NCBI RefSeq assembly: GCF_014673495.1
Contig: NZ_CP051006.1
Location: forward strand, 7,811,001 to 7,875,000
DNA: 64,000 nucleotides
Origin: Streptomyces griseofuscus
Lineage (GTDB): Bacteria; Actinomycetota; Actinomycetes; Streptomycetales; Streptomycetaceae
Direction of reading: 5' to 3'
Below are positions 40,545-50,460 of this stretch, one piece after another (the first letter of the stretch is position 1; each line of letters opens with the position of its first letter). The position numbers were made by a program, and so were the translations under genes. Below the pieces are notes generated by a model. It had not been told where the DNA came from, made no database searches, and worked only from the letters and a program-made list of their open reading frames with translations.

Positions 40545-41393
40545 GTGGTGCACGAACACCGCGATTCAGCAGCCTCCGCCCGTCTGTCCCGCCGTACCCT
40601 CGTCGCCGCGCTCGGCGCCGTGGCCGCCGGTGCCGCGCTCGGTGTCCCGCGCGCCGTCGCGGCACAGGCCGGCACCGCCGCCGCGACCGGCCTCGACGAT
40701 CCCGCGAAGAAGGAGATCGCGATGAAGCTGGTGTCGAGCGCGGAGAACTCCTCGCTCGACTGGAAGGCCCAGTACAAGTACATCGAGGACATCGGCGACG
40801 GCCGTGGCTACACCGCCGGCATCATCGGCTTCTGCTCCGGCACCGGCGACATGCTCGACCTCGTCCAGCTCTACGCCGACCGCAAGCCGGGCAACGTCCT
40901 GGCCAAGTACCTGCCCGCGCTGCGCAAGGTCAACGGCAGCGACTCGCACTCCGGGCTCGACCCGGACTTCCCCAAGGACTGGCGCAAGGCCGCGCAGGAC
41001 ACGGCGTTCCAGACGTGCCAGAACGACGAGCGCGACCGCGTCTACTTCGACCCCGCCGTCGCCCAGGGCAAGACCGACGGACTGCGCGCCCTCGGCCAGT
41101 TCTGCTACTACGACGCCATCGTCATGCACGGCGACGGCGACGACTCCACCAGCTTCCGCAACATCCGCAAGCGTGCCCTGCGCACCGCCGAGCCCCCGGC
41201 GCAGGGCGGCGACGAGACGGCGTACCTCAACGCCTTCCTCGACGCCCGGGTCTGGGCCATGAAGCAGGAGGAGGCCCACAGCGACACCACCCGCGTCGAC
41301 ACAGAACAGCGGGTCTTCCTGCGCAAGGGCAACCTCGACCTGAAGACGCCGCTCGACTGGAAGGTGTACGGGGACAGCTACCACATCGGCTGA
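40545..41393 (+). CDS. csn: secreted GH46 chitosanase
   Basis: The GTG at 40545 has GGAG seven bases ahead (GTG 40548 is an alternative), giving 282 residues. A twin-arginine signal (ARLSRRTLVAALGAVAAGAALG) ends near AVA-AQA. The GH46 domain contains the proton donor Glu67 in SSAENSSLDWKAQY and the nucleophile-assisting Asp85 in DIGDGRGYTAGIIGF, 18 residues apart as in the N174 enzyme (Glu22/Asp40). It cleaves chitosan outside the cell. Transcription is probably controlled through the palindrome at 40465. Confidence 0.96.
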   Translation: MVHEHRDSAASARLSRRTLVAALGAVAAGAALGVPRAVAAQAGTAAATGLDDPAKKEIAMKLVSSAENSSLDWKAQYKYIEDIGDGRGYTAGIIGFCSGTGDMLDLVQLYADRKPGNVLAKYLPALRKVNGSDSHSGLDPDFPKDWRKAAQDTAFQTCQNDERDRVYFDPAVAQGKTDGLRALGQFCYYDAIVMHGDGDDSTSFRNIRKRALRTAEPPAQGGDETAYLNAFLDARVWAMKQEEAHSDTTRVDTEQRVFLRKGNLDLKTPLDWKVYGDSYHIG

Positions 41394-41459
41394 CGGCCGC
41401 TCGCGGCGACGAAGGCGACGCGGGCCGCGGGACTACGACGGTTCCGAGGGCTGCGGGGA

Positions 41460-42049
41460 CTACGAGAGCTGCGGGGGACCGGCGGGCGCGGGCGCCACCG
41501 CCCCCGCCTGGATCGCCACGGCCCCCGCGGCGATCCAGGCGGCCTGGCGCGCCGTGATCCGCTGGATCACGGCGACCGCCAGCACGGCCGCCGCGCCGTA
41601 GCGGACGTCCGCCGCCACGGTCAGGGCCGGCGACCCGGGCCACCGTACCCGTCGCACACCACGGCGAACAGGGCGTGCGCCGCTCAGGCTCCCCACCAGA
41701 CGTCCGCGAGCGTGTCCGACCGCGCGGGGGCGGCGGCACCGGCGCCGGGAGTGCTCGCGCGCAGCACGTCCTGCACCAGGGGCCGGGGCGCCCGGAGGCC
41801 GACCACCGGTATCAGCCGGGCGAGGGCGCCCCAGGCGGCGGACCCCCGCACCACGCCGGGGGAAGCAGGGCGGCGGTCCGACGGCAGCGGGCGAACCAGA
41901 CCGGGAACACCACCGTCGTCAGGACCGTCCCCCACAGGTAGAGCGTCGTGACCCAGAACCCCGCGGGCAGCGCATGTGTCGGCCGGGGGCCGACGGCCGG
42001 ACGGTGCGGAGATCAACGGATCGTAAGGTGGGGCGTACTCGCGCGTCAT
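41460..42049 (-). pseudogene. decayed DUF4328 membrane protein gene
   Basis: Pieces of one protein are scattered over frames. On the minus strand a membrane segment (GFWVTTLYLWGTVLTTVVFPVWF), then in another frame ARLIPVVGLRAPRPLVQDVLRAS and LADVWWGA followed by a TGA where a Trp is expected. A third-frame end follows (AVLAVAVIQRITARQAAW). This order (helix, IPxxxLxxPxxxVxDVxxAS, WWGxW, helix, VIxRITARQ) is that of DUF4328 proteins. At least two frameshifts and one nonsense change are needed, and the N-terminus is not found, so the gene is inactive. The bases from 41394 to 41459 and 42050 to 42111 hold nothing else. Confidence 0.7.
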
Positions 42050-42111
42050 GCTCCTGACGAGGAAAGATGGGCGTCAGCGAGTGACCGAAACCGATGCGGA
42101 GGAACGCACTC

Positions 42112-43752
<1,641 letters not shown>

Positions 43753-43790
43753 GCGACGGCGCGCCGGTGCGGATCACGGCATCGGCGAAC

Positions 43791-43822
43791 GGCGGCCCCC
43801 ACGCGGACGCGTGGGGGCCGCC
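43791..43822. terminator. bidirectional terminator between pgm and esterase gene
   Basis: GGCGGCCCCCACGCG and its complement form a 14-15 base-pair stem with a minimal loop, located between two convergent stops. Confidence 0.75.
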
Positions 43823-43830
43823 CGCCGCGT

Positions 43831-44748
43831 TCAGCGGTGGCCGTGGTTCCCCGCGAGCCGGTGCAGGACCGCCCCGGCCATGGCCTCCTCGCCCCGGGCG
43901 TTGGGGTGCGCCGGGGCCGCGGGGGCGGCCGGCTGGAGCGGCTCGATCCAGCGGTCCGCGGGCGCCTTGCACATGTCGTGGCCCACGGTCGGACCGTATG
44001 TGTCGACGTACTCGGCGCGGTTGCGCCCGGCCACCGTGCGCAGCATCAGGTTCAGCCGCTTCTCGGTGTCCCGAAGATAGGCGAAGTCGCCCTGGGCGAA
44101 GGGGACCTGCGGGAAGCAGCCCACCCCGTCGTCGGGCAGCAGATCGGGGTAGCCGACCATCACGACCCGGGCGTGCGGCGCCCGCGCGTGCACGGCCCGC
44201 AGCACCTCGGTGACCTTCGGCGCGGTCTGCCGTACCGCGAGCGCCAGCGCGTCCTGCCCGGACGCCTCGTAGGAGCGCTCGCAGGGATGGCCCTTCGGGT
44301 CCTGGACACCGAGCCGGGCGCAGGTGGCGATGATGGTGCCGAACCCGACGTCATTACCGCCTATTTGGAGCGTCACCAGGTCCGTGTTCCGTGAAACGGC
44401 GTCCAGCTGGGGCCGGTTGGTGCCCTGGGCCTGCCACATCTGCACGGTGGTCGCGCCCGAGCAGCTGACGTCGGTGAACGTCGTCGCCCTCGCCCGCCGC
44501 GTCACCAGCGACGGGTAATTCCGGTCGGAGCGGGCGCAATCGGCATCGACCTGGGTGGGTATGCCCGGGCCCGAGGTGTAGGAGTCGCCGAGCGCGACGT
44601 AGTCGAGGCGGTGGCCGTGGCCCGCCGGATGCGCGGCGGCCGGAGTGGTGGCGGCGGCGACCAGGGCGCAGCCGCCCACCGCCGCCGCCAGCATTGAGGC
44701 CCGCCGCCGGGCTCTCGCCCCGTCCGCCGGACGCCTGTCGTTCGTCAT
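43831..44748 (-). CDS. secreted SGNH/GDSL hydrolase (esterase/lipase)
   Basis: The ATG at 44748 follows GGGGGGA; 305 residues. The signal peptide (RRRASMLAAAVGGCALVAAATTPAAA) ends near residue 38. Block I is YVALGDSYTSGPG with the nucleophilic Ser. The oxyanion Asn is in LQIGGNDVGFG, and the catalytic His is in AHPNARGEEAMA. Cysteines at DCARSDRNYPS...VSCSGAT, TCARLG...HPCERS and VGCFP...DMCKAP give three likely disulfides, as in the Streptomyces extracellular lipases/phospholipases of this type. Convergent with pgm. Confidence 0.93.
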   Translation of the reverse strand: MTNDRRPADGARARRRASMLAAAVGGCALVAAATTPAAAHPAGHGHRLDYVALGDSYTSGPGIPTQVDADCARSDRNYPSLVTRRARATTFTDVSCSGATTVQMWQAQGTNRPQLDAVSRNTDLVTLQIGGNDVGFGTIIATCARLGVQDPKGHPCERSYEASGQDALALAVRQTAPKVTEVLRAVHARAPHARVVMVGYPDLLPDDGVGCFPQVPFAQGDFAYLRDTEKRLNLMLRTVAGRNRAEYVDTYGPTVGHDMCKAPADRWIEPLQPAAPAAPAHPNARGEEAMAGAVLHRLAGNHGHR

Positions 44749-44943
44749 GGTTCCCCCCTGGGGCCGGTACACGGCGCGGACGGCGTTGCCCTGGAGCGGC
44801 CCTCACGCGATCGACCGGGTCTGTATACCGCCCGGTAGGTCCCGCCGACCAGAAGCGGGAGCCCATGAGTTCGGGGCAGAACGCGGCGGGGAGCCGCTGG
44901 TGGGCGCGGTGCCGGCGGCGGTGCGCGACCCCGCGCCCCGGCC

Positions 44944-45201
44944 TCAGGCGCCGGACGCGGCGACGGCCGGCGCGGGCTCCTGGAGCAGCGAGTCGTCCTC
45001 CGGGCGGGCCCCGGACAGCCGGCGGCGTGCCGCGATCAGGGCCATGTCGACATCCCGCGTCCCGGTGGCCACGCACAGCGTGTAGGAGATGTCCGCGAGC
45101 CGCTGCTGCGCCGTCGGGGTGCTCTCCTCGGCGCCGAGCAGCGCGAGGGTCTCGTACTGGGTGATGAGGTCCTTCAGCACGGCGGGGTGTGCCATCAGCA
45201 T
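44944..45201 (-). CDS. DUF5133 protein
   Basis: The 85-residue helical protein, MLMAHPAVLKDLITQYETLA then DISYTLCVATGTRDVDMALIAAR, matches the DUF5133 pattern I know only from streptomycetes and close relatives. The role is unknown. AGGAGG lies eight bases before the ATG. The C-terminal tail (LLQEPAPAVAASGA) is disordered. It is isolated, with promoter space on the right shared with the adenosine-deaminase-like gene. Confidence 0.85.
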   Translation of the reverse strand: MLMAHPAVLKDLITQYETLALLGAEESTPTAQQRLADISYTLCVATGTRDVDMALIAARRRLSGARPEDDSLLQEPAPAVAASGA

Positions 45202-45411
45202 GGGGTCGGCCTCCTGGTGTCTCGCCGATCTACGACGTCAGAGGCGCGACTACCCGGGCCGGCGCCCCGCATGCCACCCCGGTGGTTCCCGGTCCCGCGC
45301 GTACCGTCCTTTCCGGACAGGGAGGCGGACACGTCACCCGCACGGGTGCTCTCCGGCCGGTATGCGCCGGTCGCGCCCCCGTCGCCGCCCTCCTTCGCTG
45401 ATCATGCACCT

Positions 45412-47019
45412 GTGAGTCTGCACACCCGAAGTTCCGTACCGCGCCGGGTCGTTCCGGCCGTGCTCGGCACCCTCAGTGTCCTGTCCCTGCTGTCCGCCCT
45501 GCCCGCCGCCGCGCAGCCCGCGCGTGCCGCGGCCCTGCCCGCCGCGCCGCCGCCCCGGCAGGCCACGGCCGCCGAGGCGCGGACCGACGCCTATCTCCGC
45601 TCGGTCAAGGACCGGCCCGCGGCCCTGCGGGCCTTCTTCCGGCAGCTCCCCAAGGGCGGGGACCTGCACAACCACCTCTCCGGAGCGGTGAGCACGGACT
45701 ACCTCATCGAGCTGGCCGCCGAGGACGGCCTGTGCATCGACGCGACGATGACCGCCGTCGCCCCGCCCTGCGGCCCCGGTACCCGCCCCGCCGCCGACGC
45801 CCGCACCGACCGCGCCTTCCACGACGCGATCGTGCGCGCCTGGTCCATGCAGGACTTCCCGCCCGACGAGAACGGGCACGACCACTTCTTCGACACCTTC
45901 GGCAAGTTCGGCGAGGTCACCTGGCGGCACCGGGGCAAGCTGCTCGCGCAGGTCGCCGACACCGTCGTCGCCAACAACCAGTCGTACCTGGAGACGATGG
46001 TCACCCCCGCCTCCGACGGCGCCAAGCGACTCGCCGACCAGGTGGGCTGGGACGCCGATCTGACCGCCCTGCACCGCAAGCTGGCCGCGGGCGGCAAGCT
46101 GGACAAGCTGGTCGCGGACGCCCGCAAGGAGGCCGACGACGGCGACGCCGAGTTCCGTGCCACCGAGCACTGCGGCACCGCCAAGGCGCGGCCCGCCTGC
46201 GGGCTCACCGTCCGCTGGATCTCCCAGGCGTCCCGGGGCAGTTCACCGGTGCGGGTCTTCACCCAGATGGACCTCGGAATGCGGCTCGCCGAGGCGGACT
46301 CCCGCTTCGTCGCCGTCAACCTGGTGCAGCCGGAGGACTGGGACAGCTCGCTGGAGAACTACAGCCTCCAGATGCGCATGGTCGGCTATCTGCGCACCGT
46401 GTACCCGAAGGCCCATGTCACCCTGCACGCGGGCGAGCTGTGGCCCGGACTGGTCAAGCCCGAGGCGCTGAAGTTCCATATCGCCGAGGCGGTGGACGTC
46501 GCGCACACCCAGCGCGTCGGACACGGTGTCGACCTCGTCCACGAGGACAACTGGCAGCGCACCGCCCGCACCATGGCGGCCCGGCAGATCGCCGTCGAGG
46601 TGCCGTTCTCCAGCAACGCCCAGATCCTCGGCGTCAAGGGCGCCGAGCACCCCTTCACCACCTACCGCCGCTACGGCGTACCGGTCGTCCTCGCCACCGA
46701 CGACCCCGGTGTCTCGCGCATCGACATCAGCCATGAGTACCAGTACGCCGCCGCCACCTACGGCCTCGGCTACCCGGAGCTGAAGGATCTGGCGCGCGCC
46801 TCCCTCCAGTACGCCTTCCTGCCCGGCGCGAGCCTGTGGCAGGGCAACCCCACCGCCCAGGGCTACCACCCGGTCGCGGCCTGCCGTGCCGAGCGCCCCG
46901 GGCAGCCCGTGCACAGCGCGGCCTGCCGCCGGCTCCTCGACGGCAGTGCCCGGGCGCGCCTGGAGTGGCGCCAGGAGGCCGCGTTCACGGCGTTCGAGCG
47001 GGCGCACGCCCGGGGGTGA
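45412..47019 (+). CDS. secreted adenosine deaminase-like (ADGF-type) hydrolase
   Basis: The GTG at 45412 gives 535 residues with a signal peptide (PAVLGTLSVLSLLSALPAAAQPARA). The metal-dependent TIM barrel has the adenosine deaminase motifs: GGDLHNHLSGAVS (zinc histidines), VTLHAGELWPG (Glu as proton shuttle), AHTQRVGHGVDLV (His) and VLATDDPGVSRIDIS (zinc Asp). N-terminal length and secretion resemble eukaryotic ADGF/ADA2 enzymes more than the cytoplasmic ADA, with an extra helical insert around residues 120-230. It would deaminate extracellular adenosine or related nucleosides. The ribosome binding site is weak. Confidence 0.88.
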   Translation: MSLHTRSSVPRRVVPAVLGTLSVLSLLSALPAAAQPARAAALPAAPPPRQATAAEARTDAYLRSVKDRPAALRAFFRQLPKGGDLHNHLSGAVSTDYLIELAAEDGLCIDATMTAVAPPCGPGTRPAADARTDRAFHDAIVRAWSMQDFPPDENGHDHFFDTFGKFGEVTWRHRGKLLAQVADTVVANNQSYLETMVTPASDGAKRLADQVGWDADLTALHRKLAAGGKLDKLVADARKEADDGDAEFRATEHCGTAKARPACGLTVRWISQASRGSSPVRVFTQMDLGMRLAEADSRFVAVNLVQPEDWDSSLENYSLQMRMVGYLRTVYPKAHVTLHAGELWPGLVKPEALKFHIAEAVDVAHTQRVGHGVDLVHEDNWQRTARTMAARQIAVEVPFSSNAQILGVKGAEHPFTTYRRYGVPVVLATDDPGVSRIDISHEYQYAAATYGLGYPELKDLARASLQYAFLPGASLWQGNPTAQGYHPVAACRAERPGQPVHSAACRRLLDGSARARLEWRQEAAFTAFERAHARG

Positions 47020-47024
47020 CCGGG

Positions 47025-47068
47025 TTCCGGCCGCGCCGGTCCCCGCACGGGGACCGGCGCGGCCGGAA
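47025..47068 (+). terminator. 20-bp perfect terminator after the deaminase gene
   Basis: Arms TTCCGGCCGCGCCGGTCCCC and its exact complement flank the loop GCAC, six bases past the stop. The following bases to 47352 contain no ORF I would defend and no clear promoter boxes. Confidence 0.85.
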
Positions 47069-47352
47069 TGCATTGATTGGCCGAGAAGAGTGCGGTCATA
47101 CAACCGGATGACCCGATTCCGTACGGGAGCGCGGGTCGGGTCCTCGCCATTACCCCAGCTTCGCGAGGACGTTTCCGGTAACCCCACGCACCCTCGTCGT
47201 CACGGCCCGTACCGTGCAGGGATGCCCTTCCCGTAAGATCATCACATCGTCATCACATGGCCTTCACCCAACGACCGCTTTCGGCCGATCGTGTTCCGGG
47301 TCCTCGTGACGGGGCAGACGCGGCGCGCGCCCCGCATCTAGCGTCCCGGGCC

Positions 47353-47880
47353 ATGCGATCACCTCTGCTGAGACGCCTCGGTCTCACCGCCGTCCTCGCG
47401 GCCCTCCTCGCCGTCTTCGGCTTCAGCACCATCGCCAGCGCGGACCCGGCCCCGGCCGCCCTCACCTTCAGCACCGACAGCGCCACCACCACCCCCGGTG
47501 GTTCGGTCAAGCTGTCGATGACGCTGACCAACAACAAGACGTACGACGTCCTGTTCGTGTACCAGACGATCGATCCGACCTGGCTGACCACCCAGCGTCC
47601 GGACCTGAAGTACAGCTTCGCCGGCTGCACCCTGGCGGCCGCCGACGGCAGCAGCAGCTCCTGCTCCGGCACCGGCCCGACCAACCTCGGCACCAACTAC
47701 GGCGCCACCATCCCGCCCGGCCAGAGCCGTACCGTCACCCTGACCCTCCAGGTCGCCGCCGACTCCGGCTGCAACGGCAACATCGGCTTCTACTCGTACT
47801 TCTACGCCGAGTTCAGCGACGGCACCAACAGCAATGGCGGCCCCGTCTACACGCCCGAGACCCGCGTGCTCTGTTCCTGA
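47353..47880 (+). CDS. secreted protein of unknown function (175 aa)
   Basis: The ATG at 47353 opens MRSPLLRRLGLTAVLAALLA, a clear signal peptide cleaved near ASA-DPA. The mature part is Thr/Ser-rich and beta-stranded (STTTPGGSVKLSMTLTNNKTYDV, GQSRTVTLTLQVAADSG), like an Ig/transglutaminase-associated or DUF11-type domain. Four cysteines (GCTLAA, SSCSG, SGCNGN, VLCS) could form two disulfides. There is no Shine-Dalgarno sequence, so a leaderless mRNA is possible. A strong terminator follows. Cell-surface or extracellular role; no function claimed. Confidence 0.7.
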   Translation: MRSPLLRRLGLTAVLAALLAVFGFSTIASADPAPAALTFSTDSATTTPGGSVKLSMTLTNNKTYDVLFVYQTIDPTWLTTQRPDLKYSFAGCTLAAADGSSSSCSGTGPTNLGTNYGATIPPGQSRTVTLTLQVAADSGCNGNIGFYSYFYAEFSDGTNSNGGPVYTPETRVLCS

Positions 47881-47912
47881 CGGACCTCCCGCACCATCCG
47901 CAGGAGCGGCTA

Positions 47913-47948
47913 CGTCGCCCGGTGGACCAGGCGGTCCGCCGGGCGACG
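47913..47948 (+). terminator. terminator after the 175-aa secreted protein
   Basis: A 16-base-pair stem (CGTCGCCCGGTGGACC and partner, one G-U pair) with loop AGGC. It insulates the polysaccharide locus from the upstream gene. Confidence 0.75.
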
Positions 47949-48071
47949 CGGGGCACGACGGGGAAAAGCTCAATCGGGTTGTGTCACAAGGCAGTTGGAA
48001 ACCCGCCATTTTCCGTCAGGTCTCGTGACCCGACCACAAAAGCTACACACATCCATCACTATGTGACGCGA

Positions 48072-48131
48072 CGGATGCACGACGACCGGCTTCTGAGGGG
48101 GACGCCGGAGTCGTGCGAGGGGGTGCGTCCG
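48072..48131 (+). promoter_or_regulatory. structured 5' leader of the exopolysaccharide locus
   Basis: The segment GCACGAC (48077-48083) can pair with GTCGTGC (48110-48116), enclosing a second stem CCGGC/GCCGG (48086-48090, 48104-48108). Alternatively CGGATGCAC (48072-48080) pairs with GTGCGTCCG (48123-48131). The GCAC bases are shared, so the two forms compete. It lies 50-110 bases before the start codon in a roughly 230-base untranslated stretch. A regulatory RNA is possible; I do not recognise a known riboswitch class. Confidence 0.3.
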
Positions 48132-48180
48132 CTCCGTGCGAGCCGTGCTCGCCCCTGTCCGGGGAGGGGAACTTCACCGC

Positions 48181-50343
48181 ATGAAGCGGACCATTCGCAC
48201 CACCGCGCTGACGGTGGGCGCGCTCATCGCCGCACTGGGCCTACAGGCCGGACCGGCCCAGGCCGTCAGCGGCACACCACGTATCGACCTCAGAGTCCTG
48301 GTGGTGAGCGACGGCGGCCCGGCCACCGACGCCATCACCGCCGAACTCGCCTCGGAGGGAACGCCGTTCACCGAGGTCGACCTGACCACCGGCAGCCGCC
48401 CCACCATCGACGCCGGCTTCCTCGCCGACACCGTGGCCGGCCGGGCCCGCGCCAAGTACCAGGCCGTCGTCCTGCCCAACGACAACCCGTTCGCGGCCGG
48501 CAGCGCCGAGATGAGCGCGCTCGCCGCCTACGAGCAGACGTACGGCATCCCGCAGGTCGACGCCTACACCTACGCCCGCCCCCAGGCCGGGCTCCAGGTC
48601 CCGACCACCGGCGGCTACTCCGGCAGCGTCGACGGCGTCCAGGCCCAGGTCACCGCGGCCGGCAAGGCGGGACCCTTCGGCTACCTCAAGGGTGCCGTGC
48701 CCTTCGAGGACAACTCGCCGACCGTGGGCGAGAGTTACGCCTATCTGTCGACGCCCGCACCCGGTGCCGACTTCACCCCGTACGTGCAGGCGACCATCCC
48801 CGGCACCACCACCCAGGGCTCGCTCGTCGGCGAGTACCGGCACGACGGGCGGCGCGAGCTGGTCATCACCTTCGTCTACAACCAGTACCAGCAGCAGTTC
48901 CGGCTGCTGGCCCGCGGCATCGTGGACTGGATGACCGGCGGGGTGCACCTCGGCTCCTCCCGCAACTACTTCGCCGTGCACGTGGACGACGTGTTCGCGG
49001 CCGACGACCGCTGGGACACCCAGCTCAACTGCACGCCCGGCGACGTCGACTGCACCAACAGCTCCGGCACCCCGAGCCCGATCCGGATGACCCCGGCGGA
49101 CGTCGACTACGCCGCCGCCTGGGAGCAGAGCCACAACTTCACCCTCGACCTCGCCTTCAACGGCTCCGGCAGCGTCGACCAGCGCACGGACAACAACGGC
49201 GTCGACCAGCTCGCCGACAAGTTCATCGCCGACCGCAACCAGTTCCGCTGGATCAACCACACCTACACGCACGCCTTCCTCGGCTGCGAGCAGGACACCA
49301 CCGTGGTGCCGTGGAAGTGCGAGACCAACCCCGACGGCAGCACCCAGTGGGTCAGCCGGCAGACCATCGACGACGAGATCGCCAACAACCGCGCCTGGGG
49401 CCAGACCAACGGACTGCCCCTGGACAACACCGAGTTGGTGACCGGCGAGCACTCCGGGATGCGGATCCTGCCGCAGCAGCCCGACGACAACCCCAACCTG
49501 GGCCCCGCGCTCACCGACAGCGGCGTCAAGTGGCTCGGCGCGGACGCCTCCCGCGACCCCGCCCAGCGCCAGGTCGGCCCCGCCGCGACGGTCGCCCGCT
49601 ACCCGATGAACGTCTTCTACAACGCGGGCAGGGCCTCCGAGGAGGCCGACGAGTACAACTGGCTGTACACCAGCCGCGCCCAGGGCGGCAGCGGCCTGTG
49701 CGAGGACAACCCCACGACCACCACCTGCCTGCCGGCCCCGCTGGACACCAGCACCGGCTACCAGGACTACATCGTGCCGCTGGAGTCCCGCATCGACCTC
49801 GGGCATGTGCTCTCCAACGACCCGAAGCCGCATTACATCCACCAGTCCAACCTCGCCGAGGACCGCATCGCCTACCCGGTCCTCAACGGTGTGCTCGACG
49901 GCTACAACGGCCTGTTCGCCGCCAACACCCCGCTGGTGAACGTGCGGATGAAGGACATCGGCACCGAACTCCAGCGCCGCACCGCCTGGACCAACGCCCT
50001 GAACGCCGGCCAGGTCACCGCCTACCGCATCGGCAACACGGTCACCGTCCAGGCCCCCAGCGGCACGTACACCAACGCCACCCTGCCCACCGGCAGCACC
50101 TACTACGGTCTCGGCGCCTTCGGCAGCGCCTACGGCGGTGAACTGTCCGGCTGGACCGCCTCCTTCGGCCTCGCGCAGACCTTCACCCTGCCGGCCGCCG
50201 CACCCGCCGCCACCCCGGGCACCCACGGCCACACCCACCCGGCGGCCACCGCACCGGCCCCGCGCACCAGGCTCCCCAAGGGCGTCTCCAAGCAGGTCCC
50301 GTACGCACCGCGGCACCAGGTCAGGCACTCCTCGCAGCACTGA
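48181..50343 (+). CDS. secreted PelA-like polysaccharide deacetylase-type protein
   Basis: The 720-residue protein has a signal peptide (TALTVGALIAALGLQAGPAQA). An N-terminal alpha/beta domain (30-250; LRVLVVSDGGPATDAITAELASEG) is followed by a CE4-like deacetylase domain. Metal-site motifs are visible: YFAVHVDDVFAADDRW (His-x-Asp-Asp near 267-270) and WINHTYTHAFLG (His360-x3-His364). Later GEHSGMR and HYIHQSN may complete the active site. The last 60 residues are Pro/His-rich. This matches PelA, which partly deacetylates the Pel polymer. Start ATG with GGGGAGGGG upstream. First gene of the locus. Confidence 0.75.
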   Translation: MKRTIRTTALTVGALIAALGLQAGPAQAVSGTPRIDLRVLVVSDGGPATDAITAELASEGTPFTEVDLTTGSRPTIDAGFLADTVAGRARAKYQAVVLPNDNPFAAGSAEMSALAAYEQTYGIPQVDAYTYARPQAGLQVPTTGGYSGSVDGVQAQVTAAGKAGPFGYLKGAVPFEDNSPTVGESYAYLSTPAPGADFTPYVQATIPGTTTQGSLVGEYRHDGRRELVITFVYNQYQQQFRLLARGIVDWMTGGVHLGSSRNYFAVHVDDVFAADDRWDTQLNCTPGDVDCTNSSGTPSPIRMTPADVDYAAAWEQSHNFTLDLAFNGSGSVDQRTDNNGVDQLADKFIADRNQFRWINHTYTHAFLGCEQDTTVVPWKCETNPDGSTQWVSRQTIDDEIANNRAWGQTNGLPLDNTELVTGEHSGMRILPQQPDDNPNLGPALTDSGVKWLGADASRDPAQRQVGPAATVARYPMNVFYNAGRASEEADEYNWLYTSRAQGGSGLCEDNPTTTTCLPAPLDTSTGYQDYIVPLESRIDLGHVLSNDPKPHYIHQSNLAEDRIAYPVLNGVLDGYNGLFAANTPLVNVRMKDIGTELQRRTAWTNALNAGQVTAYRIGNTVTVQAPSGTYTNATLPTGSTYYGLGAFGSAYGGELSGWTASFGLAQTFTLPAAAPAATPGTHGHTHPAATAPAPRTRLPKGVSKQVPYAPRHQVRHSSQH

Positions 50344-50359
50344 ACGCGCACCGACCCCA

Positions 50360-50388
50360 GGGCCCGTCCGACACCCCCGGACGGGCCC
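50360..50388 (+). terminator. hairpin between the deacetylase-like gene and pelF-like gene
   Basis: GGGCCCGTCCG and its complement form 11 base pairs around a seven-base loop; a second stem (CCGGCCGC/GCGGCCGG, 50396-50417) follows. It may attenuate transcription so that downstream genes are expressed less than the first gene. Confidence 0.5.
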
Positions 50389-50460
50389 CGGATCCCGGCC
50401 GCCCCGACGCGGCCGGGACCCGCACGACCACCCCACAACTCTGGCCGTGGAGCCCGATCG

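Noticed and set aside
41684..42049. Functional 121-codon gene on the minus strand
   Set aside because: It is one frame of the broken DUF4328 gene; the membrane segment and end lie in other frames.
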